Shown: positions 9,841 to 22,998 of the stretch, piece by piece
How positions within the stretch are numbered: the first letter of the stretch is position 1
How the letters are laid out: each line of letters opens with the position of its first letter
NCBI GenBank assembly: GCA_015178975.1
Contig: WHVD01000269.1
Coordinates: 1 to 64,000 of the forward strand
Source of the DNA: Hysterangium stoloniferum
Lineage: Eukaryota; Basidiomycota; Agaricomycetes; Hysterangiales; Hysterangiaceae
Direction: 5' to 3'
Length of the DNA stretch: 64,000 bases
Notes under the pieces: generated by a model
What the model saw: the letters and a program-made list of their open reading frames with translations, nothing else
Told to the model about the DNA's origin: nothing
Database searches by the model: none
Program-made: the position numbers and the translations under genes

Positions 9841-10664
9841 TGTTAGGGTACATACATGGCAGGTCTCCAGAGAAACCCACGGAATATCCAGTAGGACTTG
9901 GCTTCAGCTTATAGGCTGCACCCTCACTAGATCGTGTTGTCCAATTTCAGACAGGTGGACAGGAATCCCGGGAAGTCCAGGTGGGGGTCATGGGTCAAGG
10001 GGTTGTAGGTCAGAGGTCATGGGTCATGAGGTCATGAGTCGAGATAGGTGAGAGAGATAGATGCACCAGAGTCTGTGGGCTCTGACTAGGGTGGGCAGTG
10101 TAATTCAAGTAGGAGTTTAGAGCAGAAAATGTATTAGATTACTGGGGGGAATCTAAGCCGATTTTCTGACTGGATTGTATGTACAACATCTGCCAGTTTA
10201 AATAGACTGTGGAGTGAATGTCATACCAAATCCAGTAATGATGAAACGAAATGAGCAAAACATAAAATGGGAATAGTAAACACCAAGTTTGGTGTTAGGA
10301 ATGGGTTGGAACGGAGCAGAGTCTGAATAGTGACAAATCATAAACCATAATGGGAAACGGAGCGGGAGCGGAGTCCGAATCATGACAGGTCATTTGACTA
10401 AAATGGGAATGGGGCTCTGTTAGAGGGAAGATGGCTATTCTGAGCGGGGTCCAGTGACTGATGCATGGGATGAGGTCGGACATAGACAGGGATGGAGTCC
10501 GGTGGGTTTTCCAGTGACTGAAACACAATGCAACAAAGTTGAATGTAGATGAGTCTGACATACAGAGTCCGGCGGGAATTCCGGTAAACTGATAATGAGT
10601 GCATATAGGGTGTGGGTGTGTATAAGTTAGTGCCCAGAGTCCAGCGGGATTTCCAGTTGTAACA
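9841..10664 (-). repeat. 3' LTR of chromovirus A (family a)
   Basis: 824 bp, TGTTAGGG...TTGTAACA in plus orientation, with the shared core TTGGCTTCAGCTTATAGGC at about 9900. The adjoining plus sequence GTACCCTCCCTTTATGCC is the complement of a polypurine tract, which fixes the orientation. Confidence 0.85.
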
Positions 10665-10833
10665 GTACCCTCCCTTTATGCCAAAGTCCCAAAGAGGCTC
10701 TAGACCTTGATAAGGTTCTTGTCGGCTACGCACATGTGTCAAAGGTCATGTCGGTTACACATATGTGTCAAAGAGTCAGGTGATCTGGAAGGTAAGGTTC
10801 AGACACGATGAGCCTATATAAAAATTTGAAAAA

Positions 10834-11822
10834 ATGAAATTTCTTCTTCTTTATTACCCCCATCTTTGCAACAATGGGACCAAAACCAATGCCCAAACGA
10901 GTTATGCCAACTGCCGGGCCCTCCACAGGCACTCTGTATCGGGTTCCTTGGAGTGTGGCCCAACCTTTGGCGTGGTGAGAAGAGCAGCACCGACTTCGCG
11001 AAGAAGCAGAGAAGGAGGCCAGGGAGGCTGAGGAGGCCTTGGACAGGGAATACAAGGTGGCATTGGCCACAGAGGAAGAGGCTGTGAGGCAGAAGAAAAA
11101 GGAGGAGGAAGAGGCTGCATGGGTGGCTGCAGATAGAGCCATGGTAGTCACGGGAAAAGTAAGTCCCAATTTCATCAACTTGTCGTTTTTTTTTTTTGAC
11201 TGACTTGTCATTTTCGGTACAAGGTGACAGAGGTCGAGTCAGAGTCCAAGGGGGAGCTGGGAAGCCCCCAAAAGGTAAGCATCGGGTTTGTGGGAATCCA
11301 TAGAACTAACCATGTCAACAGAAGGAAAGGAAGGCGGTGCCAGTCCACCTACCCACATGGAATGACCCGCAGTGTTCTGGTTGTAATGACTGGAACACTG
11401 AATGCAATCAAAATTCCGGGCAGGGACCGGGGTGCTTCCAATGCATGCACCTCAAGGTGAGGTGCTCACTTGTCCACGAGCAACCCATGGGATCCAGGGT
11501 GTGGGACATTAGCAGGACAGATGGGTTGGCTGGGTTGGATGATGTGTTGGGGTGGATCACCAAGGGCATAGAGGCCCAGACTGAGTTTCTCAGAAAGAGC
11601 AACAAGGTCCAAGTGATAGTGGCAAATGAGCTCCATGGGCTCCGCTCGGAATTTTGGAAGTTCCAAGCGGAGTTTGGCAGATATATATATGAGGAGCCGC
11701 AAGCTGGGAGTTCTGAGGACACTGGGTCAGATGAGGATGGGGTGCCCACAGAGGTAGTGGAGCTTCCTCAAGAGGTGGCTGAGGAGGTGGGGAAGAAGCA
11801 CAGTCCCATAAATGTAGACTGA
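10834..11822 (+). CDS. Antisense accessory ORF region in chromovirus A (coiled coil, Zn2Cys6-like)
   Basis: Antisense to the element, between its chromodomain and 3' LTR. The first part (about 10870-11160) is rich in Glu, Arg, Ala and Lys and predicts a coiled coil. The open frame 11337-11822 then carries six cysteines spaced CX2CX6CX9CX2CX6C, the spacing of fungal binuclear zinc clusters, followed by an acidic tail. Donor-like GTAAG sites separate the parts, so it may be spliced. Comparable frames occupy the same place in elements B and C. It is a fossil part; function unknown. Confidence 0.55.
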
Positions 11823-14800
11823 GAAGAATAAAAGTTTCAATAAACGTTTCTTGAAAAACATGTCAGAACCTGTAAAAGCAAAGAGAGACATAGGGCAACA
11901 GGGAATAATGTAAATGAGTCCAAATGTAACATGGGGTCCACGGAGTGCAGTCAAAGAGAAGATAGTGGTCCAGGTTTAAGTGAGTAAGCTGTGTGAAAGT
12001 CAGTAATGATTTCCGTGGCATTACTGAGTTCTGTGGCCAAAATCCATGAAGTTTCTTCATCGGTGCCCTCATAACCTGCCCACTTGACCAAGTAACACAG
12101 TTTACAAGTGCATTGACGCTTGTCAATTTTTGAGTCTAAGATTTGCGAGATTTCAAACTCGGGTTCTCCATCAATAATGACCAGAGGAGGTGGAGATTAC
12201 ATGTGATCCGGGATAGTGTTAGCAGTACAAGGTTCTAGCATAGAAACATGAAATACCAGGTGTACCGTGCACATGCTATCCGGAAGCCGTAGGGTCCAAT
12301 AAACTGAACCTACTTGTGTGATAATTTCAAATGGACCTAAATATTTTTCAGCAAGATTTTTTGATGGATGGGTAGTCCAGAAGAATTGAGCTTTGACAAA
12401 AACACGGTCCCCAATCTTGAAGTTGGGTGGAAGGATCTGGTGTCTGTCTGCTGAAAGTTGGTATTGCTCTTGGGCGGACTTTATTGCAGTCCAGAGTTCC
12501 TCGTGGAGCTCGTGGAGGTCTGTGGTGAACTCTTGAGTCCGAGCAGAGGCAAGATTTCATTCTGGATGTACTGTAATATTTGGATTATATCCTTTATTTG
12601 CAAAGAATGGGGAAACGCCAGTAGGCAAGTGGTAACAAGGATTTCCAATTTTCCTGTTGATAGTTGCAATATACGTGGAGATATTGTTCCAATGTCTGAT
12701 TGATGCATTCGGTTTGTCCGTCGCCTTCCGGGTGATGTCTGGATGTGAAGTGTAATTTTATGTCCAAGGATTTCCCAAGGGATCTAAAGAAGTGAGATAC
12801 GAACTCTGATCCTCAATCGGAAGTTATATGGGATGGAACTCCATGCTATCATATTGAAAGCAGATAGATATTCAGACAAGTGGGCCTGCTGACGGGTCAA
12901 AAGCTTTGTGGTAGAAAAGTATTCCAGGTTTTTGTGATCTGTTACAATGTCAATCGGGGTTCCCAAGCCTTCCAAATAGTGTCGTCACACTTTGAAAGCT
13001 GAAAGAATTGCCAGGAGTTCCTTATCATGAACATCTTAGTTGAGCTCTGTTCCGGTGAAAGTCCGGGACAGAAAGGCCACAGGGTGGACTTCTCCATTGG
13101 AGTCCTGGATAGACAGAATGGCTCCAAGTGCATAATCTGAGGCATCCATTTCAATGATGAGCGGGAAGTCCAGTTTCCAATGCAACAGAATAGGACTAAA
13201 GAGAAGGAATTTTTTAAAATATTGAAAGCTTTTTGACACTTATCATTAAAATTCCACAGAGTATCCTTATGTGTAAGATGGGTAAGGGGTACCGTGATGT
13301 CAGAATATCCATGGATAAACTGTCTGTAAAAATTGGCAAAGCCAAGGGAGGATTGTATATCTTTAACTTTTTGGGGTTCAGGCCAACCTTTGATGACTTG
13401 CACTTTAGTTTCATCCATGTGGAGTCCATCGGGTCCCATGATGAAACCCAGGTATTCCATGGAGTCCGTGTCAAAAGTACATTTTTTACCATGCGCGAAT
13501 AAACCATGTTGTCTGAGTCTCCGGAGAACTTCATGGACTTGTTTGTCGTGTTCTGTGGGATTCTCAGAGTAGATAAGAATGTCGTCCAAGTAAACAATAA
13601 TGCATACATCGAGCATGTCGGAGAAAGTGTTGTTGATAAAACACTGAAAAACAGACAGAGCATTGGTGAGTCCAAAGGGCATCACCAACCACTCGAAGGC
13701 CCCATAATGGGTTCTAAAAGTGGTTTGCCATTCGTTGCCCACAGCAATCTGGACCAAATGATAGGTGTGTTTGAGATCTATTTTGGTGTAAATCTGGGCA
13801 TTCTGTGGAGCATCGAGTAGATCAGATATAAGTGGGAGTGGATACATATCCTTTTTGGTGACACCATTGAGGCCTCTGAAATCAACACATAGTTTTAGGA
13901 TCCATCCTTTTTTCGGACAAACAGAACAGGTGCTCCAAAAGGAGACTTTGAGGGTCTGATAAAACCAATGCACAAATGTTCATTCAGGAAATCGTGGATT
14001 GCAGAAAGTTCCGTGGATGAGAGCAGGTAGTTATGTCCTAGGGGTGGCTGGGTGCCATCTTTAAGATCAGTTTTTAAGTTGTATTCTCTGTGGGGCAGAA
14101 GCCAGTCAGCTTTCTGCTTGCTAAAAACATCTGCAAAGTCATGATATTTCTCCAGGACGCCTTCTAGGTCAGCGGCTTGCTCAGATTCGGATACTGGAGT
14201 TGAAAAACGTCCAGTTGCTTCATCAATTTCCAAATTGATAGTGAATGCCTGGGACCCATACATTTTTTGTAGCCCTAATAAAAGCTGCAGCATTAATCAG
14301 AGAAATAGATGGAGGTGCTGTGGGTTCTGGGGAAGCCATGGGCGCTGTAGGGATCACAGGAGTCCTTGAGACTGCAGGTGCTGGGAAGGCCATGGGTGCT
14401 GTGGAGGCCGTGTCAGGTGCAGTTTCCTCGGCTGCTGCGGGAGTCCGGAATGTTATACTGTTAGCTATCCAGTCAATCAATGAATTGTAGCGGGTAAGCC
14501 AGTTGTGTCCAAGGACCACCGAGCAACTTGAGTCTACCTGGGTCACATAGAAAGTGACCAATTGAGTTGTTCCACACGGGAAACAGATGGATAAATCACA
14601 AGCTTGGGTAACAACCGAATCACTTGTGCCATCGAAGAGGTGGAGGCCAATGGGATTAATCAGATAAATTGACAACAAATTTTTTTGCATGAATTTTGTA
14701 TCTAAAAAACAATGAGTCAAGCTGGAATCTATAAGAGCTGAAAAAATGAATTTTCAGATCATATTAGACATAAGTTTAATGAAAAATGAATCAGAATGTG

Positions 14801-15846
14801 AAAGAGAGGATGTGTTGAGACGAATAAACTCTTGAATGCGTGGAGAGGCAACGCAACCCCCAACCTGCACAGAGTCTGCAGGGTTGCTTACTCTTTTTTC
14901 GAGTCGGAAGCCAGTTTGTCCTTCAACGGGGTTTCCATGTAGGCCTTGGCTGTTTGACCCTTTGAAGAGTTTGCTTTTGCCAGCAGACATTCTGGGACCT
15001 GATGACTAGGTTTCCCACACAAGAGATAGAGGTTATTGTCCATGCGACATTGTCTTTCCTGTGGGGTCAATTTGCCATCGGGTCTGAGTTTGCCTGAGAG
15101 GTTGGGTTTTCCAGCTTGCTTGCCAGACTGTTGACCCTTGTTATTGTCCTTCTTGTTGTTGTGGTTTGAAGACTTTTTATCATTGTTCTTGTCAGATTGC
15201 ATGGAGTTTTGGTTGCTGGTTGACAAATTGTTGTTGTTGTTTTTATTGGCCATGGACTTGTTTACTTTGTCCACGGAGGTCTCGTGGGCAACTTCTGCAT
15301 GATATTCCCAATAGTGTGCATCCACATTTTGAGCTTTGAGGTGCATATGGGACAGGGTTTTTGGCTTGCCATCTTCCCCTTTCAAGACTTTGTCTTTAAG
15401 GTGGGATGGCAGACTGGCATAGAATTGGTGGCAGAGAGTGGGATCACCCCACTGACAACGAGCTGCAAGAGTATTGAATTGGATGATATAGTCCATGATG
15501 CGCTGCGTGTCCTTCATACAAAGATTTGTGAGACTGTTCTCAGCTTCACCTGTTGGGTCATATGGGCCAAAGTTGGTTTCAAGCTCCATAACAAAAGCAT
15601 CCCAATCTTTGTTAGATTGAGAATTTATATTTTGATTCTTTTTTCCTGACAATGATTGTAATAGATACTTAAGAGTTGTGGATGTGGGAGGGTTTGCCTG
15701 TAGCAAAGTGGTGGGGGCAGCTCACTTTGATTGGGGTAAATACTTAGAGTTGTGGATGCAGGGCTTTCTGTTCTCAAATAATGAGTCTCAGAAATAGTTA
15801 AAAGTTCTGGATGTGGGGTTGTGGGGCCAGTTATGAAGTGACCATC

Positions 15847-16365
15847 TGTTAAGTGCCGTGTTGGAACTTATTCTGGAACTATCTGAAAGTCACTGGGAAC
15901 TTGGAAACTGTTGGATAGTCAGGATGTTGGCTTCAGCTTATGTGCTGTGCCTCTATGCAAATGCTCAGAAGTCCTTAATTTCAAAGAACGGGAACTATGC
16001 TGGAAGTTATGTATGGATATTCAGGGCTCTACAGAAAGATGGAAGAGGGAATAAGGAACTAAGTCAATATCAGAACTAAAGTAAAGTACAAATTTGCAGA
16101 AACTAATATAAGTTTTCTTGTTATTGTACTTCAAATGAAGACCACAATAAGATGGAAATGGAAGTATTCTGAAACAGGAATACAATAAGACAGACTAAGG
16201 AAATATTATTCCAAAATGGGAATACTATAAACAAATGACTGAATATTTGTCAGACAAGTTACCAAATGTGGAACAAGGAGAAGATATGGAAGATACGGGA
16301 ACTATAATGTTCTGTAGTTGGAGGTTGGGGTTGGATGTTGAAGTATCCAGGAACAGGTTGTAACA
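15847..16365 (-). repeat. 3' LTR of chromovirus B (family d)
   Basis: 519 bp, TGTTAAGTGCC...GTTGTAACA, with the shared core TTGGCTTCAGCTTATGTGC at about 15928. Confidence 0.85.
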
Positions 16366-16399
16366 GTACCCCCTGTTAGGTCAAAGAACTTCAATGAAA

Positions 16400-17494
16400 A
16401 TGACAAAGGATGGAGTAGTTGAAAAGGCAACAAGAGCAGGAGGAGAGAGAGTTGATGTGGGATTTGAAGGAGGTGGAAGAGGTGGAAAAATGTGAGTTGG
16501 AGCAGGTGAAGGTGGAAAAAGAGGTGGAGGAAAAAAGGAAGGTGTGGTTGTGGAAAGTGATGGAGGATCAGAAGTTGAGGGAAGAAGTGGAGAAAAAGCA
16601 GCAGGATGCTGAGGTGGTGGAAAGGCAAGTGAGGGAGATAAGGGAGGGAAAGGTAAGTGAAACAACAATGTTCCATTTTTCATATGATAACAATTGAATG
16701 CAGGTGAAAAGCCGAGGTGGTGGAGGGGGAGAGGCTGGGCCTTCGAGTCCTAAAGTAAATAATTCTGTAAAAGTTTGGGACATGACTAATTTCTGAAACA
16801 GAAACAAAAGGTCAAAGCTCCAGAATGGATGGAAATTGTCCACAATAATCTGTGTTATTGGTGCTCAATTTGGAACTTGACTTGTTAGAAGCAGAAGGTA
16901 AAATGGGGTGGAACTTGCTACCCTTATGTGGTACTCAAACTTCTGTGCACTCTCACTGTGAAAAGGGCTCCAAAAGTTGAGAAGGCTCAGAAAATTGACC
17001 ACATGGAAAATCCCAGAATGTCCAAGAATGTGGAGGCTGAGGTGCTGATTATGGATAGTTCTGGCATTTAACTTCTCAAAGACACTGTGGATGTGTTGGT
17101 TTTTATCTGCATGGAACTGATGAAGACGTGGGATGCTCTGGAGCACCATAATGAGATCCAAGGAAAATGTTTCTGGTCATTGACCCAGAATTTCCAGAGG
17201 CAGAATGAATTCCTGGAGAAGGTAATTGTCAGCATTGGTGTTATTGTGGTTTTCAAAAGGTTTTCCAATAAGGCAAGGGACCAGCCAAATGATTCATTGG
17301 CAGAATGTGTGGAGAAAGGTGGGAGTCAGGAAAGGGGCTGGAAAGTGAAGCTGATGAAGTGCAGGATATGGTGGAAAGTGCAGAGGTTGTGGATGATATG
17401 GGAGTTGAAGTGGAAGGATTTGGGGTGTTGGAAACTTTATGATAGTTGCAAATATATTTTTATTATTTTTAACTTGCATGATTTTGAAGAATGA
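16400..17494 (+). CDS. Antisense accessory ORF region in chromovirus B
   Basis: Antisense to element B between chromodomain and 3' LTR. A Glu/Lys/Val-rich coiled-coil stretch (16419-16697) is followed by a cysteine-containing stretch (about 16840-16960) and a second open frame (17087-17494) predicted to be helical, with NEFLEKVIVSIGVIVVFKRF. The second frame is clearly homologous to the antisense frame of element C (NDFLEKIMVSIGVITVSERF). Fossil and broken; function unknown. Confidence 0.5.
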
Positions 17495-18225
17495 GTATCA
17501 GATTGGAAGTGTTGGAAAATAAACAGAAAGAGAATGGAAAAAAAAAGTCAGAGTGACAATAAAGGTCCAGGTTTACTAGAATACATGGTGTGGAAGTTGG
17601 TTACAATTTCTGTAGCATGTCCAAGTTCCGTGGCCAATATCCATGAAGTTTCTTCCTTGGTACCTTCATAGCCTGCCCATTTGACCAAATAGAGCAATTT
17701 ACAAATACATCAGTGATTGTCGATTTTAGAATCCAAAATCTTGGAAACTTCAAATTCAGGTTCTCCTTCAATGATGACTGGAGGAGTGGAGGTTGAGTGC
17801 ATTCCGGGATATTGTTAGGAACACAAGGTTCTAACATGGAAATGTGGAAAATGGGATGAACTGCTCACATACTATTGGAAAGTCAGAGAGTCCAGAAAAG
17901 TGAGCCAGCTTGTGCTATAATTTTGAAAGGGCCTAAGAATTTCTCAGCAAGTTTTTTAGAAGGTCAGGTAGTTCAGAAGAATTGAGCTTTTACAAAAACC
18001 TGATCACCAACTTTAAAGTTAGGAGGTGGATCCTGTTTTTATCCACCAAATGCTGATAGTGTTCCTGAGAGGAAGAAATAGCTTTCCAAAGTTCTTGATC
18101 TAACTTGTTGAGGTCAGTAATAAATTCCTGAGCATGAGTGGATGCCAAATCTCATTCAGAATGTACTGTGAGATTCGGATTATAGCCTTTATTGGCAAAA
18201 AAGGGAGAGATGCCAGTAGATGCAT

Positions 18226-19022
18226 TCTGTCAGGAACTGGAAAACCCACTGGCCTCTGGGCCCCTGGGACCTCATCCTACATGCTCCCAACCCTCTATAT
18301 TGTATAGTTACAACTGGAGTTCCAGCCAGAGCCTGCATGTCAACTTGTTTATGCCTGACTCTCTCTGTAGGCACCCACCCTATCTGTACCCAACTCTCTA
18401 TACCCACTACCAGACAACCTGCTGGGACCCGGACTACACCCTATATACACCTGACTCTCTGTATCTCACGGACCAGTCACCAGACTCCGACCTGACTTCC
18501 TGGAACCCCTCTAACAGAGCATAGAACCCTGCTCCTGTTATGGTCAAATGGTCTGTCATGTGTCTCATGTACCAGTCATCAGACTCCACCAGACTCAGAA
18601 CTCCACCCTGTATACACCCAACACTCTGTATCTCATGGACCAGTCACCAGACCCCGACTGGACTCCCTGGAACCCCTCTAACAGAGCCCCATTCCCATTA
18701 TGGTCTAATGACCTGTCATGATTCATTCTCTGCTCCTGTTCCGTTCCGTCCCTAATTCCCAGTTTAGTATTTAGTTGTTTTGTTTTATGTTTGATAGTTC
18801 TGCCCCTCATTAATACTGGATTTGGTATTATTATATTTCAAAGTCTATGGAAGTCTGCTACATTCATGTACTTAGAATCCAGTTTCAATCTCGAACAAGT
18901 TTGACCCTCAAACAAGTTACACCCCTGATCCAGTCTCTAGTCCTCTTGTCTGTCTGCACGCTCAATTCCTGGAACTCCCACAGGAACTTGGGAATCTACA
19001 TCCCCTTGTATGCATTCTGTCA
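18226..19022 (+). mobile_element. Family-c LTR fragment inside chromovirus B
   Basis: Starts TGTCAGGAACTGG and follows the family-c LTR (compare 20634 and 37413, reverse complement) up to about 19022. The string ATGCATTCTGTCAG occurs at both junctions (about 18222 and 19010). Confidence 0.7.
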
Positions 19023-20633
19023 GCTTGGCAGAAGTGAAAGCATTTTTCAAAGTCTGGAAAGCAGAATGGCATTTGTCATCAAAATCCCATGGTTGATATT
19101 TACAGGTAAGGTGAGTGAGCGGCATTGTAATATCCAAGTAGTTCTGAATAAAATGACAGTAGAAGTTTGCAAAACCTAAAAATGACTGGATGTCTTTGAC
19201 TTTCTGTGGTTCGGGCCAATCACAGACAACTTGAACTTTAGTTTTGTCCATACAGAGACCATTGGGTCTGATAATGAAACCTAAATATTCAATAGAATCC
19301 ATGTCAAAATAGCATTTTTTATCATTGGTGAAAAGACCATTTTTTTGGAGTCTTCAGAAAACTTTGTGGACCTGCTCATCATGAAGAGCAGGATCCTTGG
19401 AAAATACCAAAATGTCGTCCAAATAGACTATAACACATACTGTATGTCAAGCATGTTGGAAAATATATCATTAACAAAACATTGAAAAATGGAAGGGGCA
19501 TTGGTAAGGCCGAATGGCATAACCAACCATTCAAAGGATCCATAGCAAGTTTTTTTTTTCCATTCATCACCCTCAGCAATTTTGACCAAATGATAGGTTT
19601 GTTTAAGGTCTATTTTGATGTGTGTAAATCTGAGCTTTCCATGGGGCATTGAGTAAGTCGGTACTTATCTTTCTGTGTTATGGAATTTAAACCTCAGAAA
19701 TCGACACAGATTCGAAGGGAACCATCCTTTTTCTTGATGAAAAGGATGGGTGCTCCATATGGAGACTTTGAGGGACAGATAAAACCTATTGACAGATGTT
19801 CATCTAAGAACTCCCGAATAGATGAAAGTTCCAATTGGGACAACAGGTAAATAGGTCCTAAGGGAGGGTTTGAACCAGGCTCAATATTTATTTTGAAGTT
19901 GTAAGGCCTATGTGGTGTAAGCCAGTCTGCTTTCTGCGTACTGAAAATATCCACAAAATCATGGTATTTTTTGGGAACTCCTTCCAGGTCAGCTTTTGAC
20001 TTGAATAATTCTGGAGTTGCAAAACATCCAAATAGTTCATCAACTTTTGAGATGATTGAAAAACATTGTTATCCATCCAGTTTACTTGCCCTAACAAATG
20101 CCACAGCATTCATGAGAGTGATTTTCAGAGGTTTGGAGGTTTTGGTAGAAGCCAGAAATGCCATTGAAACTGAAGAGGCTCTAGCCAGATTAGATGCTGC
20201 AGGAGGAACAGAAGTGTTGGGAATTTAGAAATTAATACTTCCCAATACCCAGTCAATCAATGGATTACATCAGGTGAGCCAGTTGTATCCAAGATGACTG
20301 AACAGCTAGAGTCCAACTGTCTTATGAAAAATATAACCATCTGGATGTTCCACATGGGAACTGGATAGACATGTCACAGGCTTGAGTAATTGCTGTATTG
20401 CTAGTGCCATCAAACAGATGCAAAGAGATTGTGGGAACAGAATGGAGTTATGTTTCATGGCAAAGGTGGTATCTGCAAAACAGTGTGTGGAGCCGGAATC
20501 TATCAGAGCTTGGAACACTAAATTTCCAAGGAGGTCAGAAATAAGTTTTACAAATAGTGAGTCGGGATTAGAGAGAGTGGAAATGTTAAGATGGATAATC
20601 TCAGAAACATGGAGAGAGTCAATGCAACCTCTG

Positions 20634-21706
20634 TGTTAAGTTGCCAAACAAATGCTCCACGGATAGTCCTGCGGAGGTCTCTCCGGTAACTATATCCTGA
20701 ACACACACTCTCCGGGTAATAGTCCCACGGACTCCCCAGGTAAAAGGTCCAGGGAGTGTTCCGGGGATATTAGTAGTACAAGACAGGTGTGTCAGAATAG
20801 TTACCAGAGAAATAGGTATACGACTGAGATGGACTTGGCTTCAGCTTATAGGCTGCACCCTCGTACACTCATTCGGGCGTCCATATTTCGAACTGACAGA
20901 ATGCATACAAGGAGATATAGATTCCGGAGTTCCCATGGGAGTTCCGGGAATCGAGCGTGCAGACAGACAAGAGGACTAGAGACTGTTCAAGGGTCAAACT
21001 TGTTCGGGGGAAAACTAGTTCGAGGGTCAAACTTGTTCGAGATTGAAACTGGATTCTAAGTACATGAATATAGCAGACTTATATAGACTGTGAAATGTAA
21101 TAATACCAAATCCGGTATTAATGAGAGGCAGAACTATTAAACATAAAATGAAACAAGTAAATACTAAACTGGGAATTAGGGATGGAATGGAACGGGAGCG
21201 GAGAACAAATCATGACAGGTCATTTAACCATAACTGGAGCGGGGCTCAGTTAGAGGGGTTCCGGAAGTCCGGTCGGAGTCCGGTGACTTGGTGCACAAGA
21301 TAGTGTCGGGTATAGACAGGTTTGATGTGCAGGAGGTCCGGTGGAGTCCGGTGGGTTTTCCAATGACTGGTGTGTGAGATGCAGAGACAGATAACAGGAG
21401 CAGGGTTCTATTCTCTGTTAGAGGGGTTCCAGGAGTCCTGTCGGAGTCCGGTGACTGGTACATAAGACACAGAGTGTCGGGTGTACATAGAGTGGAGTCC
21501 GGAGTCCGGTGGAGTCCGAGGACTGGTGTATGAGACACAGAGGGTTAGGTGCAGACAGGTGGGGTGCGTACAGAGTCAGGCATAAACAAGTTGACGTGTG
21601 GGCTCCGGCAGGAACTCCAGTTGTAACTATACAATATAGAGGATCAGGAGCATGTAGGATGGGGTCCGGGGGCCCGGAGGCCGGCGGGTTTTCCGGTTCC
21701 TGACAC
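20634..21706 (-). mobile_element. Solo LTR, family c, inserted in chromovirus B
   Basis: 1073 bp, TGTTAAGTTGCC...CCTGACA, flanked by perfect CTCTG duplications (20629-20633 and 21707-21711). It splits the gag-protease part of element B, so it is younger than B. The shared core lies near 20832. Confidence 0.92.
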
Positions 21707-22998
21707 TCTGTCTGTGTAGATTCTGGAGGGTTGCTTACTCTTTTTTCGACTCTGGCAGGTTTTTCCTTGGACATTGTAGTTGTAGTGGAATTCACTGCAC
21801 GGGCCTTGGAAAAGTTAGACTTAACAGTGAAATCGGAAACCTTGTGTCCACCTTTCCTGCAGAAAAGGCAGAGGTTGTTATCCATGCATCATTGTTTCTC
21901 CTTTGGGGTGAGTTTACCATTGGTACCAAACAAATGGGAAATGTTGGGTTTGTCAGAAGTTGACTGTTTTTCTTTGTTGGATTTCTTGTCTTTTTTCCGA
22001 TCGGAATTTGATTTGCCAGTATTAGTGCCAGAGTTGCTGGTGTTATTGCCTGAGTTATTGCTGGAAGACTTGCTAGATGATGCCTCTTTGCCTTGAGAAT
22101 GTTCCATCAGATTCTCTTGAGAAACCTCAGCTTTTTACTCCAAATAATGGGTACCAGATGTCTGAGCTTTAATCCACATGAGTTGGAGAGTTTTCGGCTT
22201 TCCATCTTTGCAGATCTCATCTTTAAGGTGTGATGGAAGTCCCATATACATATATGTAAATGGTGCCTGAGAGTGGAATCGTCCCAACCACATCATGCAG
22301 CGAGGGTATTGAACTTGACAATATAATTGGAAACTCATTGATTGTCCTTCATCTTAAGCATCATTAATTCATTTTCCGCTTCACCCGATTGGTCATAAGG
22401 TCTGAAATTGGTTTCCAGTTCTTCCACAAATGTGTCCCAGTTGTCGAGCCATGTGGGTGTCTCATCAGATATTCTGGATAGTCCAGGTTTGAACCAATCC
22501 TAAGTGGCATCCTTGAGATAAGAGAATGTGAAATTGAATTTTCAACTGTCAGATATAAATGCAGTGGGTTGATCATGGAAACTGAAATGGCATTGGAGAA
22601 GGAAATTCTTCAATTTTTTCGGGTCTTTGCCAGTAAATGGTTCAGGTTCTTTAACTCTGGTTCAGGATGATTCCTTGCTTTCCTCAGTGGATTTCAAATA
22701 GTCAGTGAATTTCACAATGCAGTTAACAAAACATCATTTCAGCTGGTTCATTGGAAGATTTCTTTTTTGATTTGTCCAGCTGTTCTTCTACCTCATTGTC
22801 AGAAACATTGGGAGTGTCGGGATCCTTCTCTACTTCAGTAACTTCTTCAATGGAAGCTGATGCTGTCAGCTGAATTGCGGTTTCAGATTGGGTGGTATAA
22901 AGTTGCAACAGGGATTGAAGTTGAGATGGTCCTTTGGTAGCTTTGCATTTACTGTAGGACCCATGATGAGTGAGTTGCAGAGTTGAGATCTGATATAC

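Larger units (their letters stand above)
9841..15846 (-). mobile_element. Chromovirus A (Ty3/gypsy), broken, 5' end missing
   Basis: Read on the minus strand: gag (15706-14888) with a zinc-knuckle-like cysteine cluster, aspartic protease region (about 14720-14293), reverse transcriptase (about 14293-12942) with YLDD-type motif, remains of the integrase C-terminus (about 12720-12130), chromodomain (about 12130-11950), an antisense open frame, polypurine tract just inside 10665, and the 3' LTR (9841-10664). No 5' LTR is visible; element B abuts at 15847. CpG is strongly depleted and there are many breaks, so it is old. Confidence 0.85.

Noticed and set aside
12458-12703. Plus-strand open frame
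   Set aside because: It is the reverse strand of chromovirus A integrase sequence.
16302-16683. Leucine/proline-rich minus frames
   Set aside because: They are complements of the Glu-rich coiled-coil frame on the plus strand.
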